Numbered from the stretch's first letter, positions 35,371 through 43,872 are shown. The stretch is 64,000 nucleotides of DNA from F1-120-MAGs238 sp964484185 (GCA_964484185.1 CAZAEQ010000024.1:3353-67352), one strand, 5' to 3'. Notes: generated by a model not told the origin, from the sequence alone. A program made the numbers and translations.

Positions 35371-35985
35371 ATGTCGATCACGACCTGCTCTCATTCGTTC
35401 GTCGCTACCACCATGCTCGCCGCTTCAGTTGCTTTCGTTATGAGTGCCGCGCATGCTCAGAACTCCACCTTTATCCCTTTTGCCAACGTCGGCCAGTCTT
35501 ATTCCGCAGCGACTTTTGCTGGCGATCCACGCATTGGTCGCCAGGTGATTTCCGCCACTGTGACACTTCACCTCACTGTGGACAGTGGATCCGACGCAGC
35601 GGAGTTCTCGACAGACATTCTCCTCCCAGTTGATCCCGCCGCGGTCGTCGTCATCAACGGCGCAGATCAGAATTGGTCAGGCAGCGGCCAATTCGACCTC
35701 GTGTATGAAACCACCGCCCTCAATGGAACAGTCATCGCCCGCCGCTACGGAGCAGAGACCTTTGGCGTCGCAGGTTCAATCACCGATGACTCTGGTGTGA
35801 TATTGCACTTTGCGCCGGTCTGCTCTGCCGATTTTAACGGCGACACAGTAGTAGATTTCTTCGACTATCTCGACTTTGTCGAGGCCTTTTCCCAGAGTCT
35901 CCCTGAGGCGGATTTCAACGGCGACGCCGAGGTCGATTTCTTTGACTACCTCGATTTCGTGCAGGCATTTAGTGACGGTTGTTGA
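35371..35985 (+). CDS. Small secreted protein with GC-type dockerin
   Basis: 204 residues. AAGGAG precedes ATG. The signal peptide is about residues 1-29 (TTMLAASVAFVMSAAHAQ). The domain at 31-148 is one small beta-rich unit (VISATVTLHLTVDSGSDAAE, QFDLVYETT) of unknown family, the shortest payload of the set apart from the heme-motif protein. The dockerin begins CSADFNGDT and has EA in place of DG in the second loop (NGDAEVD). It ends QAFSDGC. Confidence 0.78.
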   Translation: MSITTCSHSFVATTMLAASVAFVMSAAHAQNSTFIPFANVGQSYSAATFAGDPRIGRQVISATVTLHLTVDSGSDAAEFSTDILLPVDPAAVVVINGADQNWSGSGQFDLVYETTALNGTVIARRYGAETFGVAGSITDDSGVILHFAPVCSADFNGDTVVDFFDYLDFVEAFSQSLPEADFNGDAEVDFFDYLDFVQAFSDGC

Positions 35986-36197
35986 ATGAGCAGGTCCCAG
36001 AACGTCCCAGGGTACAGTTGACTCATCGACCCTGCATGGTTCGGCGGGCAATTGCCGACATAGTGGAGATACACCCTCAAAAACTGCAACAAACACCTGT
36101 TTTGGACATTCGATGTAGCTTCAAGTTCAGCGTTTCTCGCTTACTGTCAAGAAGGCGGGTGCGTGTAAGCACTTGAGGTCTTAACAGAAAGTGTCCC

Positions 36198-37457
36198 ATG
36201 CGAATCCTCTCAATCAGTTTGTTGGCTGCGATCACGGCCTCTGCACACGCACAAGTATTAATTGGTTCTACAACACCCGCCGGAGGCACTTCTTCCATCG
36301 TGGAGATCAATCCCGCCACCGGCGCATTACGAGTAATCATGAGCGTGCCCGTCCCGGCCGGATACGAAGTCTACAACATGGCGGCACTGCCCCCATGTCG
36401 CCTTGCGGGAGCTATCCAAAATACCTCCACGCCAAATAATGTGTCATGGTTCATGAAAATCAATCCGGCAACACGCACATCTGAGACGCTTGCCTTTACC
36501 GCTCCGTTGAACACGTCATATACAGAGGGTTTCGACTGGTCTCCTCGCCACAACGCGTTCATCATGGGCTATGGCCCATTCGGCAACTTCGGCACTACAC
36601 GCCTCGCCCTGTTTGATGAAAACGCTGTAGTGCTTCAAAATAGCGGCCCGCTGCCCGTGGGCGACCTCGACTGCTTCGCGTGCTCGGCAACCCAGGATCT
36701 ATTTGCAGATTTCAATCGCACAACAACTCCGCGGGTCTATCAACTCTCCTCGTTGTTTCCATCACCAGCGGTCACCCCCTTTGCAAGTCCGCCGTCGATG
36801 ACAAATTTCCACGACATGACAATTCACCCGACGACTGGAGCTATCACCTTTTTGAACGGCCCGGGCTCGCAACTCATCGGATTGGTTGGAAATACATACG
36901 TGAATGGCGCAGTGATTCAAGGCCCAACTCTGCGCGGATTGACATGGGCACATCTGCCCCCGATTATCACTGCAAACTCCGCTCACGCGATCGCCTGCCC
37001 CACAGGCCAGGGCGTGTTTGATATCGACGGTGTTTTCGATGCCCCCGCAACTTTCCAGTGGCAATGGCGGCAGGGAAGTGACGCATGGACTCCCATGGTT
37101 GATGGCGTAAACCAAACACAGAGCGGGATCCAGATCTTCGTTGCAAATGGAGTTTCATCCAATTCGATCACGCTCAACCCGCCAGCAGGCGGCACCTATC
37201 CATTCATCGTCTGGGAACTTCCGATCTCAACCCGCTGCATAATCATCAATGACTGCGGAACGGTGACAAGCAACGAAGAGTCCCTTACTATCTGCATAGC
37301 AGATTTCAACTGTGATTCCGCTCTCGACCTCTTTGATTATCTCGACTTCGTCGCTGCTTTCTCTGACAATCTCCCCGGCGCCGATTTCAACGCAGACTCA
37401 GTAGTCGACTTCTTCGACTACCTCGACTATGTGCAGGCGTTCAGTGAAGGTTGCTGA
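36198..37457 (+). CDS. Secreted propeller-like/Ig-like protein with GC-type dockerin
   Basis: 419 residues. The signal peptide is MRILSISLLAAITASAHAQ. Residues 20-260 have NHL/propeller-like features (IVEINPATGALRVI, MKINPATRTSETL, GFDWSPRHNAFIMGYG). An Ig-like domain follows (about 265-360; FQWQWRQGSDAWTPMVDG, STRCIIINDCG). The dockerin begins CIADFNCDS with an extra Cys in loop 1, has Leu (DLFDYL) and Tyr (FDYLDYV) substitutions, and ends QAFSEGC. The ribosome site is weak (AGAAAG). Confidence 0.78.
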   Translation: MRILSISLLAAITASAHAQVLIGSTTPAGGTSSIVEINPATGALRVIMSVPVPAGYEVYNMAALPPCRLAGAIQNTSTPNNVSWFMKINPATRTSETLAFTAPLNTSYTEGFDWSPRHNAFIMGYGPFGNFGTTRLALFDENAVVLQNSGPLPVGDLDCFACSATQDLFADFNRTTTPRVYQLSSLFPSPAVTPFASPPSMTNFHDMTIHPTTGAITFLNGPGSQLIGLVGNTYVNGAVIQGPTLRGLTWAHLPPIITANSAHAIACPTGQGVFDIDGVFDAPATFQWQWRQGSDAWTPMVDGVNQTQSGIQIFVANGVSSNSITLNPPAGGTYPFIVWELPISTRCIIINDCGTVTSNEESLTICIADFNCDSALDLFDYLDFVAAFSDNLPGADFNADSVVDFFDYLDYVQAFSEGC

Positions 37458-37582
37458 AGATCTCTAGCAGACAATAGAACACGTGATCTCGCAACAGGTC
37501 CTTACGCGCCTATCGGCAGCGCATACCGATATCCATCTGCGGTTTGCGTGACGGCGACCGTACGTTCCTTTTCAAAACTACT

Positions 37583-38350
37583 TCAGCAGCCCGCACTGAA
37601 TGCATCGACAAAATCAAGATAATCGAAGAAATCTGCCGTTCCGTCTCCGTTGAAGTCGGCGCTGCACGACGACGCAACCGCAAGATTGAATGTCACAGTA
37701 GTTGTTCCCGATCCCGACCGCAATGGCGGTCCGATCAGATCCGCGCTGTAGCCATGCATTCTGGTGTGTGCCAGAATCGCGTATTGCCCGGCTGGCAGCT
37801 CGCCCTCAAAACTCGCTGTGTTGCCTCCTGGTTCGCTGAAGAGCGTAAATCCGGCGATCGGCTCTTCTGTAATCGCGTTGATAAGCCGGACACTGGCCGA
37901 GCCATAGAGGTCAGATGGCTCGCCATCTGGATTGCGGCCGATGTAACCAAGCTCTCCATTAGCGCTGAATACTACTTCCGTGGCGCTTGTTACATTGAAG
38001 ATATAGAGATACGTGCTGTCACTATCTCCTTCGCCAACTACAAATGTGGTGCCGGTGCGCACTGCAACCTGGGCGTTCATAAGACCAGTGATGCTCGTCG
38101 CTGACATCTGCGAATTCTGCGATGCGCCGGCATCCGCCTGTGCGCCACCAGGTCCCGCGATACTGGAACTCACTGAACCAATAAATGGTCCAAAATTGTT
38201 TGCCTGATCCGAGTCATTGTCAGATCCCCCGCTCGTCACCGACACACTCGTCGTAACCGATCGCTCCTGGAGCACGGAAGTAAATTGCGCCAGAGCTTGC
38301 GAGCTGCACGCGGCGAGCCCAGCAAGCACAAAACATTGACGTATTGACAT
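37583..38350 (-). CDS. Secreted protein with a single-repeat (half) GC-type dockerin
   Basis: 255 residues. ATG 38350 follows CAGGAG; the signal segment is MSIRQCFVLAGLAACSSQAL. The frame extends farther upstream but without signal-like sequence. The body (30-225) holds a Ser/Asp-rich N-part and a beta-sandwich-like part (VVFSANGELGYIG, LPAGQYAILAHTRMHG), unassigned. The C-terminal module has only 27 residues: CSADFNGDGTADFFDYLDFV then DAFSAGC. So exactly one 27-residue period is absent, while both bracketing cysteines are kept. In true dockerins two loops are needed for cohesin binding, so this copy may bind differently or dimerise. Confidence 0.78.
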   Translation of the reverse strand: MSIRQCFVLAGLAACSSQALAQFTSVLQERSVTTSVSVTSGGSDNDSDQANNFGPFIGSVSSSIAGPGGAQADAGASQNSQMSATSITGLMNAQVAVRTGTTFVVGEGDSDSTYLYIFNVTSATEVVFSANGELGYIGRNPDGEPSDLYGSASVRLINAITEEPIAGFTLFSEPGGNTASFEGELPAGQYAILAHTRMHGYSADLIGPPLRSGSGTTTVTFNLAVASSCSADFNGDGTADFFDYLDFVDAFSAGC

Positions 38351-38567
38351 TTTCACTGCTCCTGCAAAGCCCCCTGCAAAGAACGTATCGCACTTTGTCC
38401 GATATGCCAGCGAAGCTTCTAAATTCATTTCACTTAGCCGCCAAAATACACTCACGGTCGCTTCGGCGGCAAGGCACCTTTCAGGCTGGACCTCGATCGG
38501 TGCTGTGCCGTCTTGATTACGTCCTATAACCAAATTTGCTGGAATCTTTCAGAACCCTCAAGCCCAC

Positions 38568-38596
38568 TTGACACATACCAACTTATCTGTTATTGT
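38568..38596 (+). promoter_or_regulatory. Sigma70-type promoter upstream of hutU
   Basis: TTGACA is perfect at -35. A 17-base spacer leads to TATTGT (four of six), preceded by TG as an extended -10. The expected RNA start is near 38603, some 430 bases before hutU. Confidence 0.65.
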
Positions 38597-38640
38597 TAGC
38601 GTACCGCACATGATCCTGCCAAACACGCGAAAGGCTTCCA

Positions 38641-38844
38641 ATGACTCATCTTCTCTCAACTTCAAAAACTCAACGAGTTGCACAACACCCCCGTAGTGCG
38701 CTGTCGCCTTTTGTGGCAACAAACCACAGATTTCTAAGGTGGCCAACCAATATGGCCTCCTTAGAACTCCGTGGCCCCCTTAGGTTTTTGCCGCAATATC
38801 AACGCTTCTCAGAATCAATTCTCACCTGTGAACGAGTCAGATGA
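38641..38844 (+). CDS. Possible 67-residue leader gene
   Basis: ATG follows AAAGG by a fitting eight bases and lies just downstream of a good promoter. The product (MTHLLSTSKTQRVAQHPRSA...) is basic, with no known family, signal or membrane segment. The stop falls inside the 12-base inverted repeat at 38836. The frame overlaps the hairpins, so translation could control their folding, as in a leader peptide. It could equally be chance: the coding pattern is weak. Confidence 0.3.
   Translation: MTHLLSTSKTQRVAQHPRSALSPFVATNHRFLRWPTNMASLELRGPLRFLPQYQRFSESILTCERVR
38712..38790 (+). promoter_or_regulatory. Possible attenuator-like leader hairpins
   Basis: TGTGG / CCACA forms a small stem at 38712-38728. 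CTAAGG-T-GGCC (38734-38744) can pair with GGCC-T-CCTTAG (38754-38764) or, alternatively, with the nearly identical GGCCCCCTTAG (38774-38784), which is followed by GTTTTTG. Two exclusive pairings, one ending in a T run, are the layout of a transcription attenuator. This is inference from pairing only. Confidence 0.4.
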
Positions 38845-38885
38845 TCAGATGATCAGCACATCTGAGAAAAGTTTGATCATCTGAC
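38836..38885. repeat. Perfect 12-base inverted repeat upstream of hutU
   Basis: GTCAGATGATCA (38836-38847) and TGATCATCTGAC (38874-38885) are perfectly complementary. A second seven-base pair (TCAGATG / CATCTGA) lies in the loop and overlaps the first arm. No T run follows, so it is unlikely to be a simple terminator. It may be an operator or RNA switch. Confidence 0.55.
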
Positions 38886-39034
38886 CCCCTCGATTTGGAA
38901 CCACTCCAGTCCGCGCCTCTAAAAAATCTCTTTCCAACCAGAACCGCCCCACCCGACATCCTAAAAACAACGTATCCTCTCTATACATCGCCTCCTGTTC
39001 GCCACGTTTCCTTTCACACACGTCGCATTTCACT

Positions 39035-40724
39035 ATGACCACATTCTCGCCGCCAACTCCGTCACTCTCCGGGCCACGCGTTGTTCGCGCTCCGCGTGGC
39101 AATGTGCGCACCTGTTCCACCTGGGCCGCCGAAGCTGCCATGCGCATGCTCATGAACAACCTCGACCCCGATGTTGCTGAGCGGCCCGACGACCTCATCG
39201 TCTATGGTGGCAAAGGTCAGGCCGTCCGCTCCTGGCCCGCATTCGATGCAATCATCTCTTCACTTCAAAAACTCGCGCCCGACGAAACACTCCTGGTTCA
39301 ATCAGGCAAACCTGTCGGCATCGTGCGCACCCACGTCGATGCACCACGCGTCCTCATCGCCAACTCCAATCTTGTTCCCGCCTGGGCCACGCAGGAAAAA
39401 TTCGATGAGCTCGCCGCCAAAGGCCTCATCATGTACGGGCAAATGGACCGGTGGCCGCTGGTTCCACATCGGCACGCAGGGGATTCTCCAGGGCACGTAC
39501 GAAACTTTCGCAGAACTTGCACGCCAGCATTTTGATGGCTCGCTCGCAGGTCGCCTCTGTGTCACGGCCGGCTGCGGCGGCATGGGCGGCGCACAACCAC
39601 TCTCTATCACCATGAACGGCGGCACATGTCTCATCGCCGATGTCGATCGCTCGCGTCTCGACCGCCGCGTACAGACTCGCTATCTCGATGAAGTTGCTGA
39701 CTCTCTCGACGATGCAATCGAACGTGCACTCGCGTATCGCGCGGATCACAAGGCTCGCTCCGTTGGCGTCGAATGTAACGCGATCGACCTTCTGCAACGC
39801 CTGCTCGAACGCGAAGAAGTTCCCGATGCACTCACAGATCAGACCTCCGCACACGATGTGCTCAACGGCTATTGCCCCCAGGGTTTCACATTCGAGCAGG
39901 CCGCCAATCTTCGGGCTACCGATCCCGATCGCTATCGCCAGCTCTCGCTCAATTCGATGAAGCGCCATGTTGAACTCATGGTTGAACTTCAGCACATGGG
40001 CGCGGTCACGTTTGACTATGGAAACAACATCCGCCAACGCGCATTCGACACTGGCTACGCCGATGCATTCAGTTTTCCCGGTTTCGTCCCCGCATTTATC
40101 CGCCCACAATTCTGCATCGGTCGCGGCCCGTTCCGATGGGCCGCGCTCTCCGGCGACCCCGAAGATATTTACACAACCGATGCCGCCCTCATGCAGGCAT
40201 TCCCGCGAAACACTGGCTTGCATCGCTGGCTCAAACTCGCAAGAGAACGTGTCGCATTCCAGGGTCTTCCCGCGCGCATCTGCTGGCTCGGCCAGGGCGA
40301 ACGCGCCAAAGCCGGTCACATTTTCAACGCGCTCGTCGCCGAAGGAAAAGTAAAGGCGCCAATCGTCATCGGCCGCGATCACCTTGACTGTGGCAGTGTG
40401 GCCAGCCCCAACCGCGAAACCGAAGCAATGCTCGATGGTTCTGATGCCATCAGCGACTGGGCGATCTTGAACGCGATGGTCAACATCGCCAGCGGCGCAT
40501 CCTGGGTTTCATTCCATCACGGTGGTGGCGTCGGCATCGGTTACTCTCAACACGCTGGACAGGTCATCGTTGCAGATGGAACGCCTGAGGCAGCAAAGCG
40601 CCTTGATCGTGTACTCACCAACGACCCGGCCATGGGAGTCTTCCGCCATGCTGATGCCGGTTACGAAGATGCACAGAAGTGTGCTGAAACGGCCGGGCTC
40701 AAAATCCCAATGAAGAACTGGTAA
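39035..40724 (+). pseudogene. hutU: Urocanate hydratase with a one-base frameshift
   Basis: The enzyme adds water to urocanate in histidine breakdown, using tightly bound NAD+. Codons from 39035 match the family start (DLIVYGGKGQAVRSWPAFDA) and run to LIMYGQM at 39445. The matching continuation (TGGRWFHIGTQGILQGTYET) is in the next frame, to GLKIPMKNW at 40724. One extra G in ATGGACC (39443-39449) accounts for the shift; removing it restores the full 562-residue protein. The NAD-site sequence TAGCGGMGGAQPL and the conserved Cys region IRPQFCIGRGPFRW are intact, and no other lesion is seen. So this is a sequencing error or a very recent mutation rather than an old pseudogene. Confidence 0.9.
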
Positions 40725-40786
40725 TTGCCAGTCTCTCCTGCACCTCTAACCCTCTCGATCGCCATGATCATCAAAGGTTGCTGACC

Positions 40787-41836
40787 ATGGATGAAACTCC
40801 GGAACAACCTCCAGCAGCTTCGCCAAATCAGCCGCTTTCTCCGCACCATTGCACAGGCTGCGGCGCGGGCCTTCGCGAAGATCTAGGAGCGTGTGTCTAT
40901 TGCGGAACCCGGTGCGTGAGAATTCCAGGCCCAGTCGCGCCTACTCCTCCAGCTGAGCCAGAAATTCCCCTGACGGTGCCGCAGGATGCGCTTTGCCGTG
41001 GCTGCGGATACGCACTCATCGGCTTGCAGATTTCGGATTTCTGTCCAGAATGCGGCCGCCCCGTGCTCGAATCTGTCCGTGGCGATGAACTCCGATTCTG
41101 TGATCCAAAGTATCTTCAGTCGCTGCACCGCGGCATTGTCCTGATTCAAGCAAGTCTCGTTTCCCTACTGATCATCACAGTTTTAACAATTCTTGTTCAA
41201 TCTGTGATTGGGGGTGGCCTCGCGGCCCAGTCAATCACTTCCTTCCTAAGTCTGGTGCCCGCCGCAATCTCTCTTGCTGGCTGGTACATAGTCTCTGTGC
41301 CCGATCCCGGCGTGAACCTTGAGGACAAAGGCGACAAGCCGCGCAAAGTACTGCGAATCGCAGCGATTGTGAATGCGGGAGCGGCCCTGTTTGCAGGAGT
41401 TGTTGGTGTGTTCGCACCTCAAACAGTGAATTTCGCGGGAGGACTGAACCAACTCACGCCGGCTGCGCTCCTTGCCGGTGTAGCGGGGCTTGCAAATCTT
41501 GCTTCAATCATTGCGTTTGTCATTCAGTACTTCGCCGCGATGAAATATCTCGCATGGCTTGCCCCGCGAATCCCCAATTACGAACTTCAACAATACGTGA
41601 CAAGCAAAACATGGCTGATCGCGTTACTCTTTTTCCCCGGCTGCTGCCTGGCAGGCATTCCCGCAATCGTTGCCATTGTCCTCTATTACCTCCTCCTTGG
41701 CAGATTCCGTATTGACTTTAAACGCATTCGACTCGAATCTACTGGTAGCTCAGAACTCTGGAATGATCTCATTCAGATCGCAGCACCGCAGAATCTTGGG
41801 CAGAATCCACCCTCCCAACCCCCAAACGCACCCTAA
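40787..41836 (+). CDS. Zinc-ribbon membrane protein of unknown function
   Basis: 349 residues. ATG 40787 lies nine bases after AAAGG. Two zinc-ribbon motifs occur near the N-terminus: CTGCGAGL...CVYCGTRC (about 23-44) and CRGCGYAL...CPECGRP (about 70-93). About five membrane segments follow (near 120-145, 150-170, 195-218, 230-255, 275-310), and the C-terminus is polar. Proteins with CRGCGYxLxGL-type ribbons and several membrane spans are common and uncharacterised in planctomycetes. It lies just downstream of hutU but shows no functional link to it. Confidence 0.75.
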   Translation: MDETPEQPPAASPNQPLSPHHCTGCGAGLREDLGACVYCGTRCVRIPGPVAPTPPAEPEIPLTVPQDALCRGCGYALIGLQISDFCPECGRPVLESVRGDELRFCDPKYLQSLHRGIVLIQASLVSLLIITVLTILVQSVIGGGLAAQSITSFLSLVPAAISLAGWYIVSVPDPGVNLEDKGDKPRKVLRIAAIVNAGAALFAGVVGVFAPQTVNFAGGLNQLTPAALLAGVAGLANLASIIAFVIQYFAAMKYLAWLAPRIPNYELQQYVTSKTWLIALLFFPGCCLAGIPAIVAIVLYYLLLGRFRIDFKRIRLESTGSSELWNDLIQIAAPQNLGQNPPSQPPNAP

Positions 41837-41855
41837 TCCTTTTGTCATTGACCAG

Positions 41856-41883
41856 TTGCCACACCGCAAGATACGGCTATTAT
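41856..41883 (+). promoter_or_regulatory. Sigma70-type promoter of rpsP
   Basis: TTGCCA (five of six) and TATTAT (five of six) are separated by 16 bases. The predicted RNA start is near 41890, giving a leader of about 60 bases to rpsP. Confidence 0.6.
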
Positions 41884-41950
41884 CTGGGCTCGCTTTTCAA
41901 ACTGCTGGTCCGCCCGCCTTTGGGGCATTTTAGGTCACTTGGAGGTTCGC

Positions 41951-42307
41951 TTGGTTCGTCTTCGCATGCAGCGTCTCGGTCGTCACAATCACCCGTTCTA
42001 CCGCATCGCGGCAGTTGATAGCCGCACGCGCCGCGATGGCCCGGTTCTCGAAGATCTCGGCTGGTACGACCCATGCAGCAAGGATCTTGCCAAGCAAGTC
42101 CTGATCAATGAAGAGCGCGTCAAGTACTGGCTCTCAAAGGGCGCACAGGCTTCAGACACGCTCAACGACATGCTCGCCAAGCGCAATCTTGTCGATGTTG
42201 AAAAGTGGAACAAGGCTCGCGCTTCACGCAAGAAGGCAGTCCTCGCCCGCAAAGAACGCCTCGCCGCCGAAGCGCTCATCCCCAAGAAGCCAGCCAAAAA
42301 GGCCTGA
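41951..42307 (+). CDS. rpsP: 30S ribosomal protein S16
   Basis: 118 residues. TTG 41951 is chosen because GGAGG ends five bases before it and because MVRLRMQRLGRHNHPFYRIA aligns with the S16 start; the longer frame from 41939 would put the ribosome site inside the gene. The S16 core (RIAAVDSRTRRDGPVLEDLG, INEERVKYWLSKGAQ) is complete, followed by a Lys/Ala-rich tail. S16 binds 16S rRNA during 30S assembly. In most bacteria the order is rpsP-rimM-trmD-rplS; here rimM is absent and a strong terminator follows. Confidence 0.96.
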   Translation: MVRLRMQRLGRHNHPFYRIAAVDSRTRRDGPVLEDLGWYDPCSKDLAKQVLINEERVKYWLSKGAQASDTLNDMLAKRNLVDVEKWNKARASRKKAVLARKERLAAEALIPKKPAKKA

Positions 42308-42335
42308 GCCTCGCTTGATATCTTGAATACTTTCG

Positions 42336-42370
42336 CGAGGCTCGACACACGTCGAGCCTCGTTTGCTTTT
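42336..42370 (+). terminator. Strong terminator after rpsP
   Basis: CGAGGCTCGAC / GTCGAGCCTCG is a perfect 11-base stem with a four-base loop, followed by TTTGCTTTT. It separates rpsP from trmD. Confidence 0.85.
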
Positions 42371-42384
42371 AGAATGTCTTTGGG

Positions 42385-42438
42385 TTTCCCTAATGCCTGA
42401 TGCCTAGTGCCTAATGCCTGTACCGTCCAGAGCGACAC
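42385..42438 (+). repeat. Interspersed repeat, copy 1 (before trmD)
   Basis: 54 bases made of four imperfect 7-base units (AATGCCT type) with TTTCCC ahead and TCCAGAGCGACAC behind. It matches 43183-43236 at 50 of 54 positions and ends 13 bases before the trmD start. Confidence 0.85.
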
Positions 42439-42451
42439 GTTGGAATCGAAC

Positions 42452-43198
42452 ATGTCACTTCGAATAGACATCCTCACCACTTTCCCCGAGATGTTCAGCC
42501 CGGAATCTCCCGCTGCACTCGGCCTTTCTATTCCATCCCGCGCCCGCGCTGCGGGCCTGGTCGATTGGCACGCGACTGACATTCGCACATTCACAACTAA
42601 CAAACATCGCAAGACCGATGATCGCCCATTTGGCGGCGGCCCCGGCATGGTCATGATGTGCCAACCGATCTGGGACGCAGTGCAGGGTGTCGAAGCCCTC
42701 GACCCCCGACCCGCTACTCGCATCCTGCTCACGCCGCAAGGAATTCCACTCTCGCAATCGCTCGTCGAACAACTTTCCCAAAAGCCCAGACTCCTCATGA
42801 TCGCCGGCCACTACGAAGGCCTCGATGAACGGGTCATCCAGAAACTCGCCCCCATCGAAATCAGCCTCGGCGATTACGTCCTGTCCGGAGGCGAGCTCGC
42901 AGCCATGGTCCTCATGGACGCCGTTATCCGCCTCCTTCCCGGCGCACTCGGCGATGAAGGTTCAGCCATCGAAGACAGCTTCGCTCTCGATCCCCAGAAG
43001 GGCACACCCCTCGAAGGCCAGCGTCTCCTCGATCACCCCCACTACACCAAACCCAGAGAATGGGAAGGTTTGGAAGTCCCCGAAATCCTTCTTTCCGGCG
43101 ACCACGCCAAAATCGCCCAATGGCGTCTCCAGCAACGACTTTCACGCACCCAAGACCGCCGCCCAGACTTGCTTGATCCGAGTTTCCCTAATGCCTAA
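42452..43198 (+). CDS. trmD: tRNA (guanine-N1)-methyltransferase
   Basis: 248 residues. It methylates G37 of tRNAs next to the anticodon, preventing frameshifts. MSLRIDILTTFPEMF is the classical start. The trefoil-knot SAM site is shown by FGGGPGMVM, LMIAGHYEGLDERV and ISLGDYVLSGGELAAMV. ATG 42452 is chosen from family alignment; the frame reaches upstream into repeat copy 1. The last residues (SFPNA) and the stop codon are encoded by repeat copy 2, so the repeat has replaced the original end of the gene. No strong ribosome site is visible. Confidence 0.96.
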   Translation: MSLRIDILTTFPEMFSPESPAALGLSIPSRARAAGLVDWHATDIRTFTTNKHRKTDDRPFGGGPGMVMMCQPIWDAVQGVEALDPRPATRILLTPQGIPLSQSLVEQLSQKPRLLMIAGHYEGLDERVIQKLAPIEISLGDYVLSGGELAAMVLMDAVIRLLPGALGDEGSAIEDSFALDPQKGTPLEGQRLLDHPHYTKPREWEGLEVPEILLSGDHAKIAQWRLQQRLSRTQDRRPDLLDPSFPNA

Positions 43199-43236
43199 TG
43201 CCTATTGCCTAATGCCTGTAACTTCCAGAGCGACAC
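43183..43236 (+). repeat. Interspersed repeat, copy 2 (over the trmD stop)
   Basis: It has the same 54-base layout as the copy at 42385-42438, with four base differences. The trmD stop codon TAA (43196-43198) lies inside the second unit. Confidence 0.85.
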
Positions 43237-43376
43237 ACCCGATCACCTGTGTCCCTAACAAACTTCGTTTGAAACTGGACCCGCATCACTGGTAGGTCTA
43301 CACTTACCCCCTTCTCCAAACCCGGCCAGTTCGGTTTTTGGAGCATTTTCAGCATTTAGAACTAGACAGGATTCCT

Positions 43377-43814
43377 ATGTCCCGCCAGCTCATTCTCGAA
43401 AACATCAACGCTTCCGTCCTCAAGAAGGACATTCCAAACATCTACGTGGGTGACACTCTGTCCGTCCACTTCCGCATCGTCGAAGGCGATAAGGAACGTA
43501 CCCAGGTTTTCACCGGCGTCGTCATCAGCCATCACGGCCGCGGCATCGATGAAATCATGACCATCCGCAAGCTCGTTGACGATGTTGGCGTCGAACGCAC
43601 ATTCAGCGTGCACGCCCCCACCATCGCCAAGTTCGACGTCATCCGTCGTGCTGACTCACGTCGCGCCAAGCTCTACTTCCTCCGCGATCGTCAGGGCAAG
43701 AGCCAGCGCCTCCGCGATCGTCGTCGCGGCCTCAAGCACATCGCCGGCGACCGCGCTTCCGGTGGCACATCTTCGCCGCAGGCCCCCAAGGCCGCAGCGC
43801 CTGCCACCACCTGA
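43377..43814 (+). CDS. rplS: 50S ribosomal protein L19
   Basis: 145 residues. ATG 43377 gives MSRQLILENINASVLKKDIP; the upstream extension lacks family similarity. L19 hallmarks are present: PNIYVGDTLSVHFRI, RTQVFTGVVISHHGRGI, TIRKLVDDVGVERTFSVHAP and RRAKLYFLRDRQGKS. The Ala/Pro-rich C-terminal tail is an extension beyond the usual 115 residues. L19 lies at the interface between the ribosomal subunits. It is probably read from its own or from the trmD transcript; the terminator at 43842 closes it. Confidence 0.96.
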   Translation: MSRQLILENINASVLKKDIPNIYVGDTLSVHFRIVEGDKERTQVFTGVVISHHGRGIDEIMTIRKLVDDVGVERTFSVHAPTIAKFDVIRRADSRRAKLYFLRDRQGKSQRLRDRRRGLKHIAGDRASGGTSSPQAPKAAAPATT

Positions 43815-43841
43815 GCCAATCAGCCATTTGAATTTCAAACG

Positions 43842-43872
43842 GACCCGTGCTCAGCGCGGGTCTGTTCTTTTT
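43842..43872 (+). terminator. Terminator after rplS
   Basis: GACCCGTG / CGCGGGTC forms an eight-base stem (one G-U) and is followed by TGTTCTTTTTT. It lies 28 bases after the stop. Confidence 0.8.

Larger units (their letters stand above)
38351..39034. other. 684-bp region upstream of hutU, with structured elements
   Basis: It separates the minus-strand dockerin gene from plus-strand hutU. It holds a sigma70-type promoter (38568-38596), a possible 67-codon frame (38641-38844), three successive hairpins (38712-38784), and a 12-base inverted repeat (38836-38885). Together these look like a long hutU leader. The dockerin gene's own promoter must also lie at its left end, but I cannot place it. 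Confidence 0.55.

Noticed and set aside
34925..35443. 172-codon plus-strand frame between two dockerin genes
   Set aside because: No ribosome site or family-like sequence; it overlaps the next gene's start out of frame.
38836..38885. Inverted repeat as a Rho-independent terminator
   Set aside because: No T run follows on either strand within ten bases, and the loop is long (26 bases).
39429..40382. 317-codon minus-strand frame within hutU
   Set aside because: It is antisense to a highly conserved enzyme; the sequence resembles nothing and lacks a start signal.
42385..42438. Short tandem units before trmD as a CRISPR array
   Set aside because: Units are 7 bases with no spacers; no cas genes are present.
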